NCBI GenBank assembly: GCA_049587755.1
Contig: JBAVEN010000108.1
Span: forward strand, 1-64,000
Length of the DNA stretch: 64,000 bases
Reading direction: 5' to 3'
Source of the DNA: Bog-375 sp049587755
Lineage (GTDB): Bacteria > Acidobacteriota > Terriglobia > Bryobacterales > Bryobacteraceae
Of this stretch, positions 1 to 6,771 are shown in pieces (within the stretch, counting starts at the first letter, position 1; the number at the start of each line of letters is the position of its first letter). The position numbers and the translations under genes are program-made. Below the pieces are notes generated by a model. The model saw only the letters and a list, made by a program, of their open reading frames with translations. It was not told the origin of the DNA and did no database searches.

Positions 1-56
1 CCGGTTTGTTCCAGGTCCGTCTTCATGCCGCTCCTCGCTCGTTTCGCCGCTCGTTT

Positions 57-1115
57 TCATGCGGCTTCCAGCCCCATCAGCCTCACCAGGTTCAATACCG
101 CGCTGGCAAAGGTGAACGCCCAACTAACTCGCGCTTGCCCTCGAAAATTAGTCCTCCGCTGCCCACCCACATCCTTCAGCCATCCGAAGCAACTCTCAAT
201 TCGTTTGCGCATCCTCTGACTGGCCCGATACGCTGCTGTCCGGCGCACCTTCGTCTCCACCCAGTCCGTTCGTTTGGCGCGCACATAGGCCGGTACATGG
301 GCGGCGATGCCCTCGTCGCGCAATCTCTGCACAAAATCTTTCTCGTTGTATGCTCCGTCGGCCCCTACCGTCCGCGGGCGCATGCGCCGCTTCAGCTTGC
401 TCAGCATTTCCAGAGCCGCCCCTCGTTCCCCCGTGCTGACTCGGGTTGCCGCGGCGGCCACCACCAACCCATTGCGGTTGTCCATCACCAGGTGCCCCAG
501 ATATGCCAACTGGAATCCCGTTCGTTTGCTCTTCCGATACAACTGCGCCTCCGGGTCCGTCTTCGATTCGTGCGTGTCCCGCTTGAGCACCTCTCCACCC
601 CACCCGCTGCCCGTCTGCGGCGGGTCGGCCTTGGGCTGGTAGCTCTTCTCACTGGCATTGGCTCCGATCAAAGTCGCATCCACGCTGAAGTGTTCCTCGT
701 CAATCAAGCGCCGCTGCTGGAGCATCTTTACCACCGACGCCAACCATTGCTGCGCAATGTCCCCTTCCAAAAATCGTTCCCGGTTCTTGGTGAACACCGT
801 CACGTCCCACGCGCTCTCATTCAGCGACAATCCCACGAACCATCTCCAGGCCATGTGGCAGGCCAACTCTTCCATCAGCCGCCGCTCGCTGCGCACTCCG
901 TAGAGCACTTGGATCAGCAGAGCGCGCAACAACCGCTCCGGCGCGATGCTGGGTCTTCCGGTCTCCGAGTACAGCCGCGCCAACTTAGGCTTCAGCGCCT
1001 TCATGGCCTCGTCTACCAAGGGGCGCAGCTTGCGCAGGCGGTGGCCTTCCGGAACCAGTTCCTCGAGGGTCTTGGTGCAAAACAAATCATCCTGGGTTTC
1101 GTCAGCGGTTCGCAT
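57..1115 (-). CDS. IS5-family transposase
   Basis: A 352-residue DDE transposase that would cut and join the ends of its own insertion sequence. The N-terminal ~100 residues look like the DUF772 transposase domain. The catalytic triad is visible as D146 (SVDATLIG), D253 (VGADGAYN) and E307 (RIESCFGWLK), so the protein looks full length and intact. It is transcribed away from the following transporter gene. Only the right end of the element seems to lie inside the window; the left terminus is probably before base 1. The IS5 assignment rests on the motifs; the subgroup was not determined. Confidence 0.9.
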   Translation of the reverse strand: MRTADETQDDLFCTKTLEELVPEGHRLRKLRPLVDEAMKALKPKLARLYSETGRPSIAPERLLRALLIQVLYGVRSERRLMEELACHMAWRWFVGLSLNESAWDVTVFTKNRERFLEGDIAQQWLASVVKMLQQRRLIDEEHFSVDATLIGANASEKSYQPKADPPQTGSGWGGEVLKRDTHESKTDPEAQLYRKSKRTGFQLAYLGHLVMDNRNGLVVAAAATRVSTGERGAALEMLSKLKRRMRPRTVGADGAYNEKDFVQRLRDEGIAAHVPAYVRAKRTDWVETKVRRTAAYRASQRMRKRIESCFGWLKDVGGQRRTNFRGQARVSWAFTFASAVLNLVRLMGLEAA

Positions 1116-1159
1116 ACCCTTATTGACGCTTCCGAGAACATTTCGGCGTCCGAATGTTT

Positions 1160-1177
1160 GAGTTTTTCCGCAGCCTC
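1160..1177. repeat. probable right terminus of the IS5-type element
   Basis: The sequence GAGTTTTTCCGCAGCCTC resembles a common terminal inverted repeat of IS5/IS1182-type elements, read outward. It lies 44 bases upstream of the transposase start and 15 bases before the transporter start. The matching left end would lie outside the window, so the inverted repeat itself could not be confirmed. Confidence 0.45.
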
Positions 1178-1192
1178 TTTAGCCCCTGGGTA

Positions 1193-2608
1193 ATGGCCAA
1201 ATCTACGCGCAATGCCCTCTGGCCGCGCTGGGCGGCGGTGTTGGTTCCTGCCGCGTTGCTGCTGGCCTTTCCGCCCGCAGGCCTCGACGCCCGGCAAGCC
1301 CATCTGCTGGCGGTCTTCGTGGCCACCATCGTTGCCTTGGTGGCGCAGCCCGTGCCCATGGGCGTGAGCTGCGTGCTCGCTATGACCGTGCTGGCATTGA
1401 GCGGCACGCTGCCGCCCGCGCAAGTGCTTTCCGGCTTCGCCAACGTCACCGTGTGGCTGATCTTCACCGCTTTCCTGTTCTCCCGCGCCTTCACCCAAAC
1501 CGGACTGGGCAAGCGAGTCGGGTATTTGTTCATCCGCCGGTTCGCGCGCACGCCGCTCAGCCTGGGCTACTCGCTGGCAGCCGCGGACCTGGTGCTGGCG
1601 CCCTTCATTCCTTCCGATACCGCGCGCGGCGGCGGCGTGATCTATCCCATCGCACGCAGCGTAGCTCTCGATTTCGGTTCCGAGCCGGGTGGCGCCACGC
1701 GTTCCATCGGCGGTTTTCTGATTCTGGTTTGCTTCCACACCACCTATGTGGCCTCAGCCATGTTCCTCACCGGCATGGCCGCCAATCCGCTGATCGCCGA
1801 TCTCGCCCGCCAGTATGCCCACGTCGAGCTCACGTGGATGCGTTGGGCCGCCGGCGCCATCGTACCCGGCCTGTTGACGCTGGCGATTGTCCCCTGGCTG
1901 CTCGAGCGTTGGTGCCGCCCGGCCATCCACGATACCGCCCCGGCGCGCGCCTTCGCCGCCGCCGAGCTGGCGCGCATGGGCCCGCTCTCGCGCCGCGAAA
2001 AGTGGCTGGTGGCAATTATGCTGGCGGTGATGGCCGGATGGGTTACCTCGCCCTGGCACGGCGTCTCCAACACCTTCGTCGCGCTGGCCGGGCTTTGCGC
2101 GATTCTGCTGGCGCGTGTGCTCGAATGGGACGATCTGCTCGATGAAAAGAAAGCCTGGGACGCGCTCATCTGGTTCGCGCCGCTGATCATGATGTCGGAC
2201 GAGCTTTCGCGCGGCGGCGCCATCGGCGTGCTTTCACATTCGCTATTCCGCGCTTACACCGGCTTGCCCTGGATGCTCGCGGGATTAGCGCTGGCGGTAA
2301 CTTATCTCTACGTGCACTATGGCTTCGCCAGTATGACCGGTCATATCATGGCGCTCTATCCCGGCTTCCTGGTCGCCATGCTGGCCGGCGGCGTGCCGCC
2401 CATGTTAGCCGCGTTGTCCTTGGCCTACTTTTCCAACCTCGATGCCGGTATAACTCACTACGGCACCGGCTCCGCCCCCGTCTACTTCGGCTCCGGCTAT
2501 GTAAGTCAGCCCGATTGGTGGAGCGTAGGATTCTACATTTCCGTAGTCAACTTAGTTATCTGGCTGGGAGTGGGTTTTTGGTGGTGGAAGGTGGTGGGGT
2601 TGTGGTGA
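1193..2608 (+). CDS. DASS/SLC13-family anion transporter
   Basis: A 471-residue inner-membrane protein with about 12 hydrophobic helices, similar to bacterial dicarboxylate/2-oxoglutarate:malate translocators of the divalent anion:sodium symporter family. Typical family sequence includes PFIPSDTARGGGVIYPIARS near residue 150 and the late FSNLDAGITHYGTGSAPVYF. The ATG at 1193 is chosen because the 13 codons upstream (from an ATG at 1154) appear to derive from the neighbouring IS end. The native promoter may have been displaced by the insertion. The exact substrate cannot be told from sequence. Confidence 0.8.
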   Translation: MAKSTRNALWPRWAAVLVPAALLLAFPPAGLDARQAHLLAVFVATIVALVAQPVPMGVSCVLAMTVLALSGTLPPAQVLSGFANVTVWLIFTAFLFSRAFTQTGLGKRVGYLFIRRFARTPLSLGYSLAAADLVLAPFIPSDTARGGGVIYPIARSVALDFGSEPGGATRSIGGFLILVCFHTTYVASAMFLTGMAANPLIADLARQYAHVELTWMRWAAGAIVPGLLTLAIVPWLLERWCRPAIHDTAPARAFAAAELARMGPLSRREKWLVAIMLAVMAGWVTSPWHGVSNTFVALAGLCAILLARVLEWDDLLDEKKAWDALIWFAPLIMMSDELSRGGAIGVLSHSLFRAYTGLPWMLAGLALAVTYLYVHYGFASMTGHIMALYPGFLVAMLAGGVPPMLAALSLAYFSNLDAGITHYGTGSAPVYFGSGYVSQPDWWSVGFYISVVNLVIWLGVGFWWWKVVGLW

Positions 2609-2638
2609 AAAGGGCGGGCAGCGCTTGTTCTCGCCGTG

Positions 2639-3553
2639 CTAGGGAGTCTCCTTGAGGCTGAATGACACGTTGTAGTACCGAACATCGATATTGTCCGTCA
2701 TTTCGAGTGCGTAGGACAGCTTGGGATCGGGACTGTGGCAGATGACGAGACCCTTTACGCGCTGGCCCTCCTTGCACAGGTTCTTCTTGACCCACCCCAT
2801 ATAACGAAGAATCTGACCGATGACTTGATCGGAGGGGCGGCCCTTCTTGAGCTCAATGACGATGAACGAGTTTGAATCGGGCTCAAAAGCCAGAATGTCG
2901 ATCGGACCAATGTCGGTGGCGTACTGCTGACCATCGGCCCCCTCGGAATCCTCGTAGATCTGCCGCTTCCCTTTGAAGATCGACTTGAAGTTGCTGACGA
3001 TGAATTCCTCTAGGTACTTCTCCAGCACAAACGCGTTCCTATCGGTCGTTTCCTCAGCTTCGGGGACAAGGTCTGGAGGTGTGGGTCCTAGGAGGGCGCG
3101 ATACTGATCCTCCTTAATCTCGATGAGGGTTGGCTGTTGAAAAACCAGGGTAGCGAAAACTCTGTCGCGGGGCTGCTCCTGCCAGGCGACCTCCAGGAAA
3201 TTGCGATGCGGCGCGTCCGGATTCCTCCCCGGGGCGTAGACCGCCGACCGGGTGACTTTGCCGACCGCTGCAATAGTCTTGAGCCCCCTTCGGGCGATAA
3301 CGAGGTCGCCAGGGGCTACGTCATGATAGAAGTGCCAAATCATGTTGACGCAGCGCGCCTTCGCTGCTGGGGGCTTATCGGCGTACGATGAAGCCACGGC
3401 AGCGGAGAGCTGCTCCCGGCTCAACCCCGAAACATCGCCGAGTGCGCTCCAGCCAATGGAGATTAGGTTACTCGCGAGGTCGAATTGCCAGACCTTATCA
3501 AATATTTCGGGCGGCCTCGACTCGAAAGGAGCAATTACCCAGAAACGGGACAT
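2639..3553 (-). CDS. PD-(D/E)XK nuclease with PUA/EVE-like N-terminal domain
   Basis: A 304-residue protein with two parts. Residues 1-150 contain a small beta-rich segment with PGDLVIARRG and VGKVTRS, reminiscent of PUA/EVE-type base-reading domains. Residues 175-300 carry a NucS-like RecB-fold nuclease: D219 in DIGPIDILAF, E234 and K236 in IVIELKKGR, and the Q247/Y251 pattern QILRYMGWVK. This combination suggests a modification-dependent restriction or DNA-repair nuclease. The start ATG has a GGGGAG ribosome site and sits 3 bases past the stop of the small upstream gene, so the two are probably cotranscribed. Substrate and role are inferred. It is convergent with the DASS transporter. Confidence 0.7.
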   Translation of the reverse strand: MSRFWVIAPFESRPPEIFDKVWQFDLASNLISIGWSALGDVSGLSREQLSAAVASSYADKPPAAKARCVNMIWHFYHDVAPGDLVIARRGLKTIAAVGKVTRSAVYAPGRNPDAPHRNFLEVAWQEQPRDRVFATLVFQQPTLIEIKEDQYRALLGPTPPDLVPEAEETTDRNAFVLEKYLEEFIVSNFKSIFKGKRQIYEDSEGADGQQYATDIGPIDILAFEPDSNSFIVIELKKGRPSDQVIGQILRYMGWVKKNLCKEGQRVKGLVICHSPDPKLSYALEMTDNIDVRYYNVSFSLKETP

Positions 3554-3556
3554 CGA

Positions 3557-3727
3557 TCATTCTCCCCTCTGCGCGCTACTCGCGCGGCTCAGGCCGGACA
3601 CAAGAGGGGAACCCTTCCGCTTCCTCGTGGTTCCCGCGGTAGATTGCCGCTTGAGAAACTCCCGGCCCTCCGCACGCGCCCACCACTTCGCTTCCTCGTC
3701 CTCGCTCGGGAACTTCGGCATCTTCAC
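3557..3727 (-). pseudogene. truncated CopG-like antitoxin (N-terminal part)
   Basis: A 56-codon frame (GTG at 3727, or ATG at 3721) encoding KMPKFPSEDEEAKWWA, then GREFLKRQ and GSPLVSGLSRASSAQ before a stop. The opening matches the pattern of small CopG/RHH antitoxins that begin KFxSExEEAxWW and continue through SSVQIALRLP. Here the frame ends exactly where the ribbon-helix-helix part should begin, so it appears truncated. It abuts the nuclease gene, which starts 3 bases later. It may be a leftover of a toxin-antitoxin locus or a short leader gene translated with the nuclease. The family match is from memory of the motif. Confidence 0.5.
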
Positions 3728-3766
3728 GACTCTTCGATTGTATATCCGTTGCCCGGCACCTACAGC

Positions 3767-3959
3767 CCGGAGGGCGGAAGAAAGTAGCCCACGGCGTAAG
3801 CCGTGTGGAAACTGGACGTTCTCCTCTCAGCCCCGGAACGGGGCGGAAGAGCGCTCCCGGATACGTCTTACGCCCCGTTCCGGGGCTGGGCTTACTCTCG
3901 TCTTTTCCCCACGGCTTGCGCCGTGGGCTGTTTTCTTACGCCCCTGCGGGGCTTGGGCC
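3767..3959. repeat. cluster of imperfect palindromes (CCCACGGC / CCCCGTTCCGGGGC type)
   Basis: Several hairpin units lie in a row: AGCCCGGAGGGCGG near 3767, GCCCACGGCGTAAGCCGTG near 3788, CAGCCCCGGAACGGGGCGG near 3829, its inverse CGCCCCGTTCCGGGGCTG near 3870, CCCACGGCTTGCGCCGTGGG near 3908 and CGCCCCTGCGGGGC near 3940. Such units are scattered intergenic repeats in acidobacterial and planctomycete genomes. The last unit runs into the 3' end of the glycosyltransferase gene and encodes its final residues. It may also end transcription of that gene. Confidence 0.7.
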
Positions 3960-5081
3960 CATCACCCGCTCCAACATCTGCGGTATCTCAAACACGGCCC
4001 GGTTCTGTTGCCTCTCGGTGGCGGCGCGGAAGGCTGCGTAAGCGGCAGGCTCTAGCAACTGGTCGACGGCGGATCGCACATCGCGGAAACTCTTGAGCAC
4101 GATGCCGACCCCTTGCTCTTTCACCCACTCGGCGTTGTAGCGCTCCTGCGGCAGCGTCCAGGCGTTGCAGTTGACAATCACCGGCAGGCGCATGAACACA
4201 GCCTCGGAAATGCTCCCCGGGCCGGGCTTGCCGATGAAGTAATCGGCAAGCTGCATGTAGCGGGGGATCTCTTTGGTGAAGCCTTCGACGAACACCGGGG
4301 CGCCGCGCGTCAGCCCCTCTAACCGTCCGCGCAGCTTCTGATTGTGGCCACAAATCAGGATGAGCTGCCGGTCTGGGAGGCTCCGCGCGATATCGAGCAT
4401 CACCTCCGCGCCCTGCCCGCCGAACAACACCAGGCCCACGGGCATACTGGGATCGAAGCCCAGCGCCCGCCGCGCCGCGGCACGCTCTGCTTCACCGAGT
4501 GGCGCGATCTTATAAAAGCGCGGGCTGAGGATCATGCCCGAAGCCCGCAGCACACGCTCCTCCGGATGGCCCATCGCGCGCGCCTGCTCAACGGCGCGGT
4601 CCGATCCGCAGATGAAATACTGCAGCTGCCGCTCAATCCAGAAATGCGGCGGATAGTCGGCGAAATCGGTGAGGATGGTGACTAGCGGCGCGCCCGGCGC
4701 GGCGCGGCGCAGGCTTTCGCCGATGGCGCGGTTGAAGTGGGGCACCAGCGAGACCACCAGCTCCGGGCGACTCTCACGCCAGTGCGCTTCGAGCATCCTC
4801 ACCTGTTTGCCGTGAAACAGGCGGATCACGAACTGCATTCCCGTCATGAGCTGCGGCGAGCCCAGCGTCCACCCCTTCTTGAGCATCAGATTATAGAGAT
4901 CCTGCAGGCGCAGCCCGGTGAACTGGCGAAACACGTCCATCGAATCCAGCAGCTCCTGCAGGTTCATCGGCCGAATGTCGAACGGGCGCCGCTCCCGCTC
5001 CATCACCTCGCGCAAGGCGTCAGCCGCCGCGCGATGCCCGCCACCGGCATCGAAAAACACCAGTTCCAGCCGTCTCACCAT
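3936..5081 (-). CDS. MGDG-synthase/MurG-like glycosyltransferase (GT28)
   Basis: A 381-residue GT-B glycosyltransferase similar to diacylglycerol galactosyl/glucosyltransferases and MurG. The N-terminal domain begins with an acceptor-side glycine loop (DAGGGHRAAADAL, residues 11-23). The C-terminal domain contains FGGQGAEVM, ICGHNQKLRG and the nucleotide-sugar-binding loop GKPGPGSISEAVFM. A glycolipid product in the cytoplasmic membrane is likely; sugar and acceptor are not known. The ATG at 5081 is preferred because the protein then starts directly with the beta-strand RRLELVFF. The final residues (GPSPAGA) are encoded by a palindromic repeat. It is divergent from the PHP-PAP2 pair, sharing a promoter region with a large dyad. 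Confidence 0.8.
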   Translation of the reverse strand: MVRRLELVFFDAGGGHRAAADALREVMERERRPFDIRPMNLQELLDSMDVFRQFTGLRLQDLYNLMLKKGWTLGSPQLMTGMQFVIRLFHGKQVRMLEAHWRESRPELVVSLVPHFNRAIGESLRRAAPGAPLVTILTDFADYPPHFWIERQLQYFICGSDRAVEQARAMGHPEERVLRASGMILSPRFYKIAPLGEAERAAARRALGFDPSMPVGLVLFGGQGAEVMLDIARSLPDRQLILICGHNQKLRGRLEGLTRGAPVFVEGFTKEIPRYMQLADYFIGKPGPGSISEAVFMRLPVIVNCNAWTLPQERYNAEWVKEQGVGIVLKSFRDVRSAVDQLLEPAAYAAFRAATERQQNRAVFEIPQMLERVMGPSPAGA

Positions 5082-5100
5082 TTCGATTGTGTCACGCTGC

Positions 5101-5162
5101 ACAACTGCCGTGACAAAAACATGGCGATTAACCAATGTTTTTTGTCCGTGTCACCGAGTTGT
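5101..5162. promoter_or_regulatory. large dyad in the divergent promoter region
   Basis: An interrupted inverted repeat spans most of the 107-base gap between the divergent glycosyltransferase and PHP genes. The inner arms are GACAAAAACAT (5112-5122) and ATGTTTTTTGTC (5135-5146). The outer arms are ACAACTGCCGTGAC (5101) and GTGTCACCGAGTTGT (ending 5162). It could be an operator for coordinated control or a cruciform/hairpin in both transcripts. No regulator gene lies next to it. Confidence 0.5.
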
Positions 5163-5188
5163 AGCCGTTTCAATTCTACATAAGAAGT

Positions 5189-6067
5189 ATGCGGTGCGAC
5201 CTGCATGTCCATACACGCCACTCCGGCATGTGCACCATCCCGGTGCTGCGCAAGGTCTGCCGGGAAAGTTACAACGATCCGCTCGCCGTGTATGAAAAGC
5301 TGAAGCGGCTCGGCATGGACCTGGTGACGGTCACCGATCACGATTCCATCGATGCCGCCGAAACGCTGCGCTCTAAGCCTGATTTCTTCCTGAGCGAAGA
5401 AGTCACCTGCAAACTGCCAAGCGGCACCGAGCTGCATATCGGCGTTTATGACATCACGGAGCGCGACCACGTGGAACTGCAGCGCCGCCGCGACGATTTC
5501 GAGTCGCTGGCCCGGTGGTTGGATGGCCGCAACCTGTTTTTCAGCGCCAATCACGTCTTTTCCAGCCTGACGGGTCGCCGCGCGCCACAAGATTTCTTGC
5601 TGTTCGAATCTGCCTTTCCCGCTCTCGAGACCCGTAACGGCCACATGCTGGCGCGCGCTAACGCCAACGCCGCCGCGCTGGCGGACCGGGCGGCGCTGGC
5701 GGAAGTGGGCGGCAGCGACGCGCACGCCATGGGCTCGGTGGGCTGCACCTACACGGTGGCGCCGCGGGCGCGCTCCAAGGACGAATTCCTCGATGCGCTG
5801 CGGATGGGCCAGGGCAGGGTGCGCGGCGAAACCGGCGGGCTTTGGAAATTGACCCGCGACGTGCTCTCGATCGGCCGTTCCATGGTGCGGGAAGACCCCA
5901 GGACGGCGCCGGTGGCGATGCTGGGGGTTGCGGTTCCGGCGGCGATACTTGGAAACTATGTAATAGAGAACGTGTTTGCGCGCTGGTGGATGGCGCGCTA
6001 CCTCCGGCTGCGGACACTCAAAGGAACCGGTTGCGGCGCCACTCCCACCGCAGAGGTGGCCGCATGA
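5189..6067 (+). CDS. PHP-domain metal-dependent phosphoesterase
   Basis: A 292-residue member of the PHP family. Metal-ligand motifs are present in order: DLHVHTRHS (D4, H6, H8), TVTDHDS (residues 48-53), SEEVTC (near 70), ELHIGVYD (H83), SANHVF (near 120) and GGSDAHAMGS (near 178). Proteins like this hydrolyse small phosphate esters such as nucleoside bisphosphates or phosphosugars. A hydrophobic stretch near residues 243-262 suggests membrane association. The start has AAGAAG upstream. Its stop overlaps the PAP2 start (ATGA), so the two are translationally coupled. Context with a lipid glycosyltransferase and PAP2 phosphatase suggests envelope lipid metabolism, but this is inference. Confidence 0.75.
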   Translation: MRCDLHVHTRHSGMCTIPVLRKVCRESYNDPLAVYEKLKRLGMDLVTVTDHDSIDAAETLRSKPDFFLSEEVTCKLPSGTELHIGVYDITERDHVELQRRRDDFESLARWLDGRNLFFSANHVFSSLTGRRAPQDFLLFESAFPALETRNGHMLARANANAAALADRAALAEVGGSDAHAMGSVGCTYTVAPRARSKDEFLDALRMGQGRVRGETGGLWKLTRDVLSIGRSMVREDPRTAPVAMLGVAVPAAILGNYVIENVFARWWMARYLRLRTLKGTGCGATPTAEVAA

Positions 6068-6603
6068 CGTTCTCCGGGGAGGCAATGCGGACGTTCATTT
6101 CCCTTCGCGACCACAGGCTGATGCTGCGGGTGAACCGCTGGCCCGCGCCGCGCTGGATCCGCGTCTGGATGATCTGCGCCACGCGCGGCGGCGATGGTTG
6201 GCTGTGGTACGCGCTAGGTGCGATGCTGTTGGTGTTCGGCGGCGAACAACGGTTCCTTGCAGTGGGCGCGGCTGGGCTGGCGGCCGGCATCGGCATCGCG
6301 ATTTTTCTTAAGCTGAAAAAGACCGCCCGCCGCAAGCGTCCCTGCGAGCCTCATTGTTGGGCCGACCTGCTGCCGCCCGACCAGTTCTCCTTCCCCTCCG
6401 GCCACACCATCACCGCGTTTGCCGTCTCGCTTTCGCTGGCCGCGTTCTACCCCGAGCTGATGATCGGGCTGCTGTTTTGCGCGGTCAGCGTGGCGGCTTC
6501 GCGCATCCTGCTGGGCATGCATTTCTTAAGCGACGTGCTGGCCGGCGCCGCCATCGGCGCACTGCTGGCCTTGGGCGCCTCGCATCTGGTGCGGCTGCTG
6601 TAA
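6064..6603 (+). CDS. PAP2-family membrane phosphatase
   Basis: A 179-residue integral membrane phosphatase of the phosphatidate phosphatase 2 superfamily. All three signature motifs are present: K-x6-RP at residues 85-93, PSGH at 111-114 and SR-x5-H-x3-D at residues 146-157 (SRILLGMHFLSD). Likely substrates are phosphatidic acid, undecaprenyl pyrophosphate or similar lipid phosphates on the periplasmic face. The ATG overlaps the stop of the PHP gene as ATGA, which fixes the start by coupling. Confidence 0.85.
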   Translation: MTFSGEAMRTFISLRDHRLMLRVNRWPAPRWIRVWMICATRGGDGWLWYALGAMLLVFGGEQRFLAVGAAGLAAGIGIAIFLKLKKTARRKRPCEPHCWADLLPPDQFSFPSGHTITAFAVSLSLAAFYPELMIGLLFCAVSVAASRILLGMHFLSDVLAGAAIGALLALGASHLVRLL

Positions 6604-6620
6604 ATATCGCACCTGCTGCC

Positions 6621-6762
6621 GTGGAGCGGGCTGTCAAGCCTGCTGTGGCGAGAGTCATCTCGACATTTCTTTTTCTTTTTTCTTTGCGCTGAGGCGCCTG
6701 ACACGTCGAGCAAGAAATGTCGGCACGACTGCCGACACAGCAGGCTCGACAGCCCGCGCCAC
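6621..6762. repeat. 142-bp imperfect palindrome between convergent genes
   Basis: The left arm starting GTGGAGCGGGCTGTC pairs with the right arm ending GACAGCCCGCGCCAC; over the outer 27 bases I count two mismatches. A nested inner hairpin GTCGGCACGACTGCCGAC lies at 6719-6736, and the loop holds a pyrimidine run. The ends and inner hairpin resemble the 24566/39905/62093 family, but the arms differ. It sits between the converging PAP2 and peptidase genes and could serve as a bidirectional terminator. Confidence 0.7.
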
Positions 6763-6771
6763 CTGGCTCAC

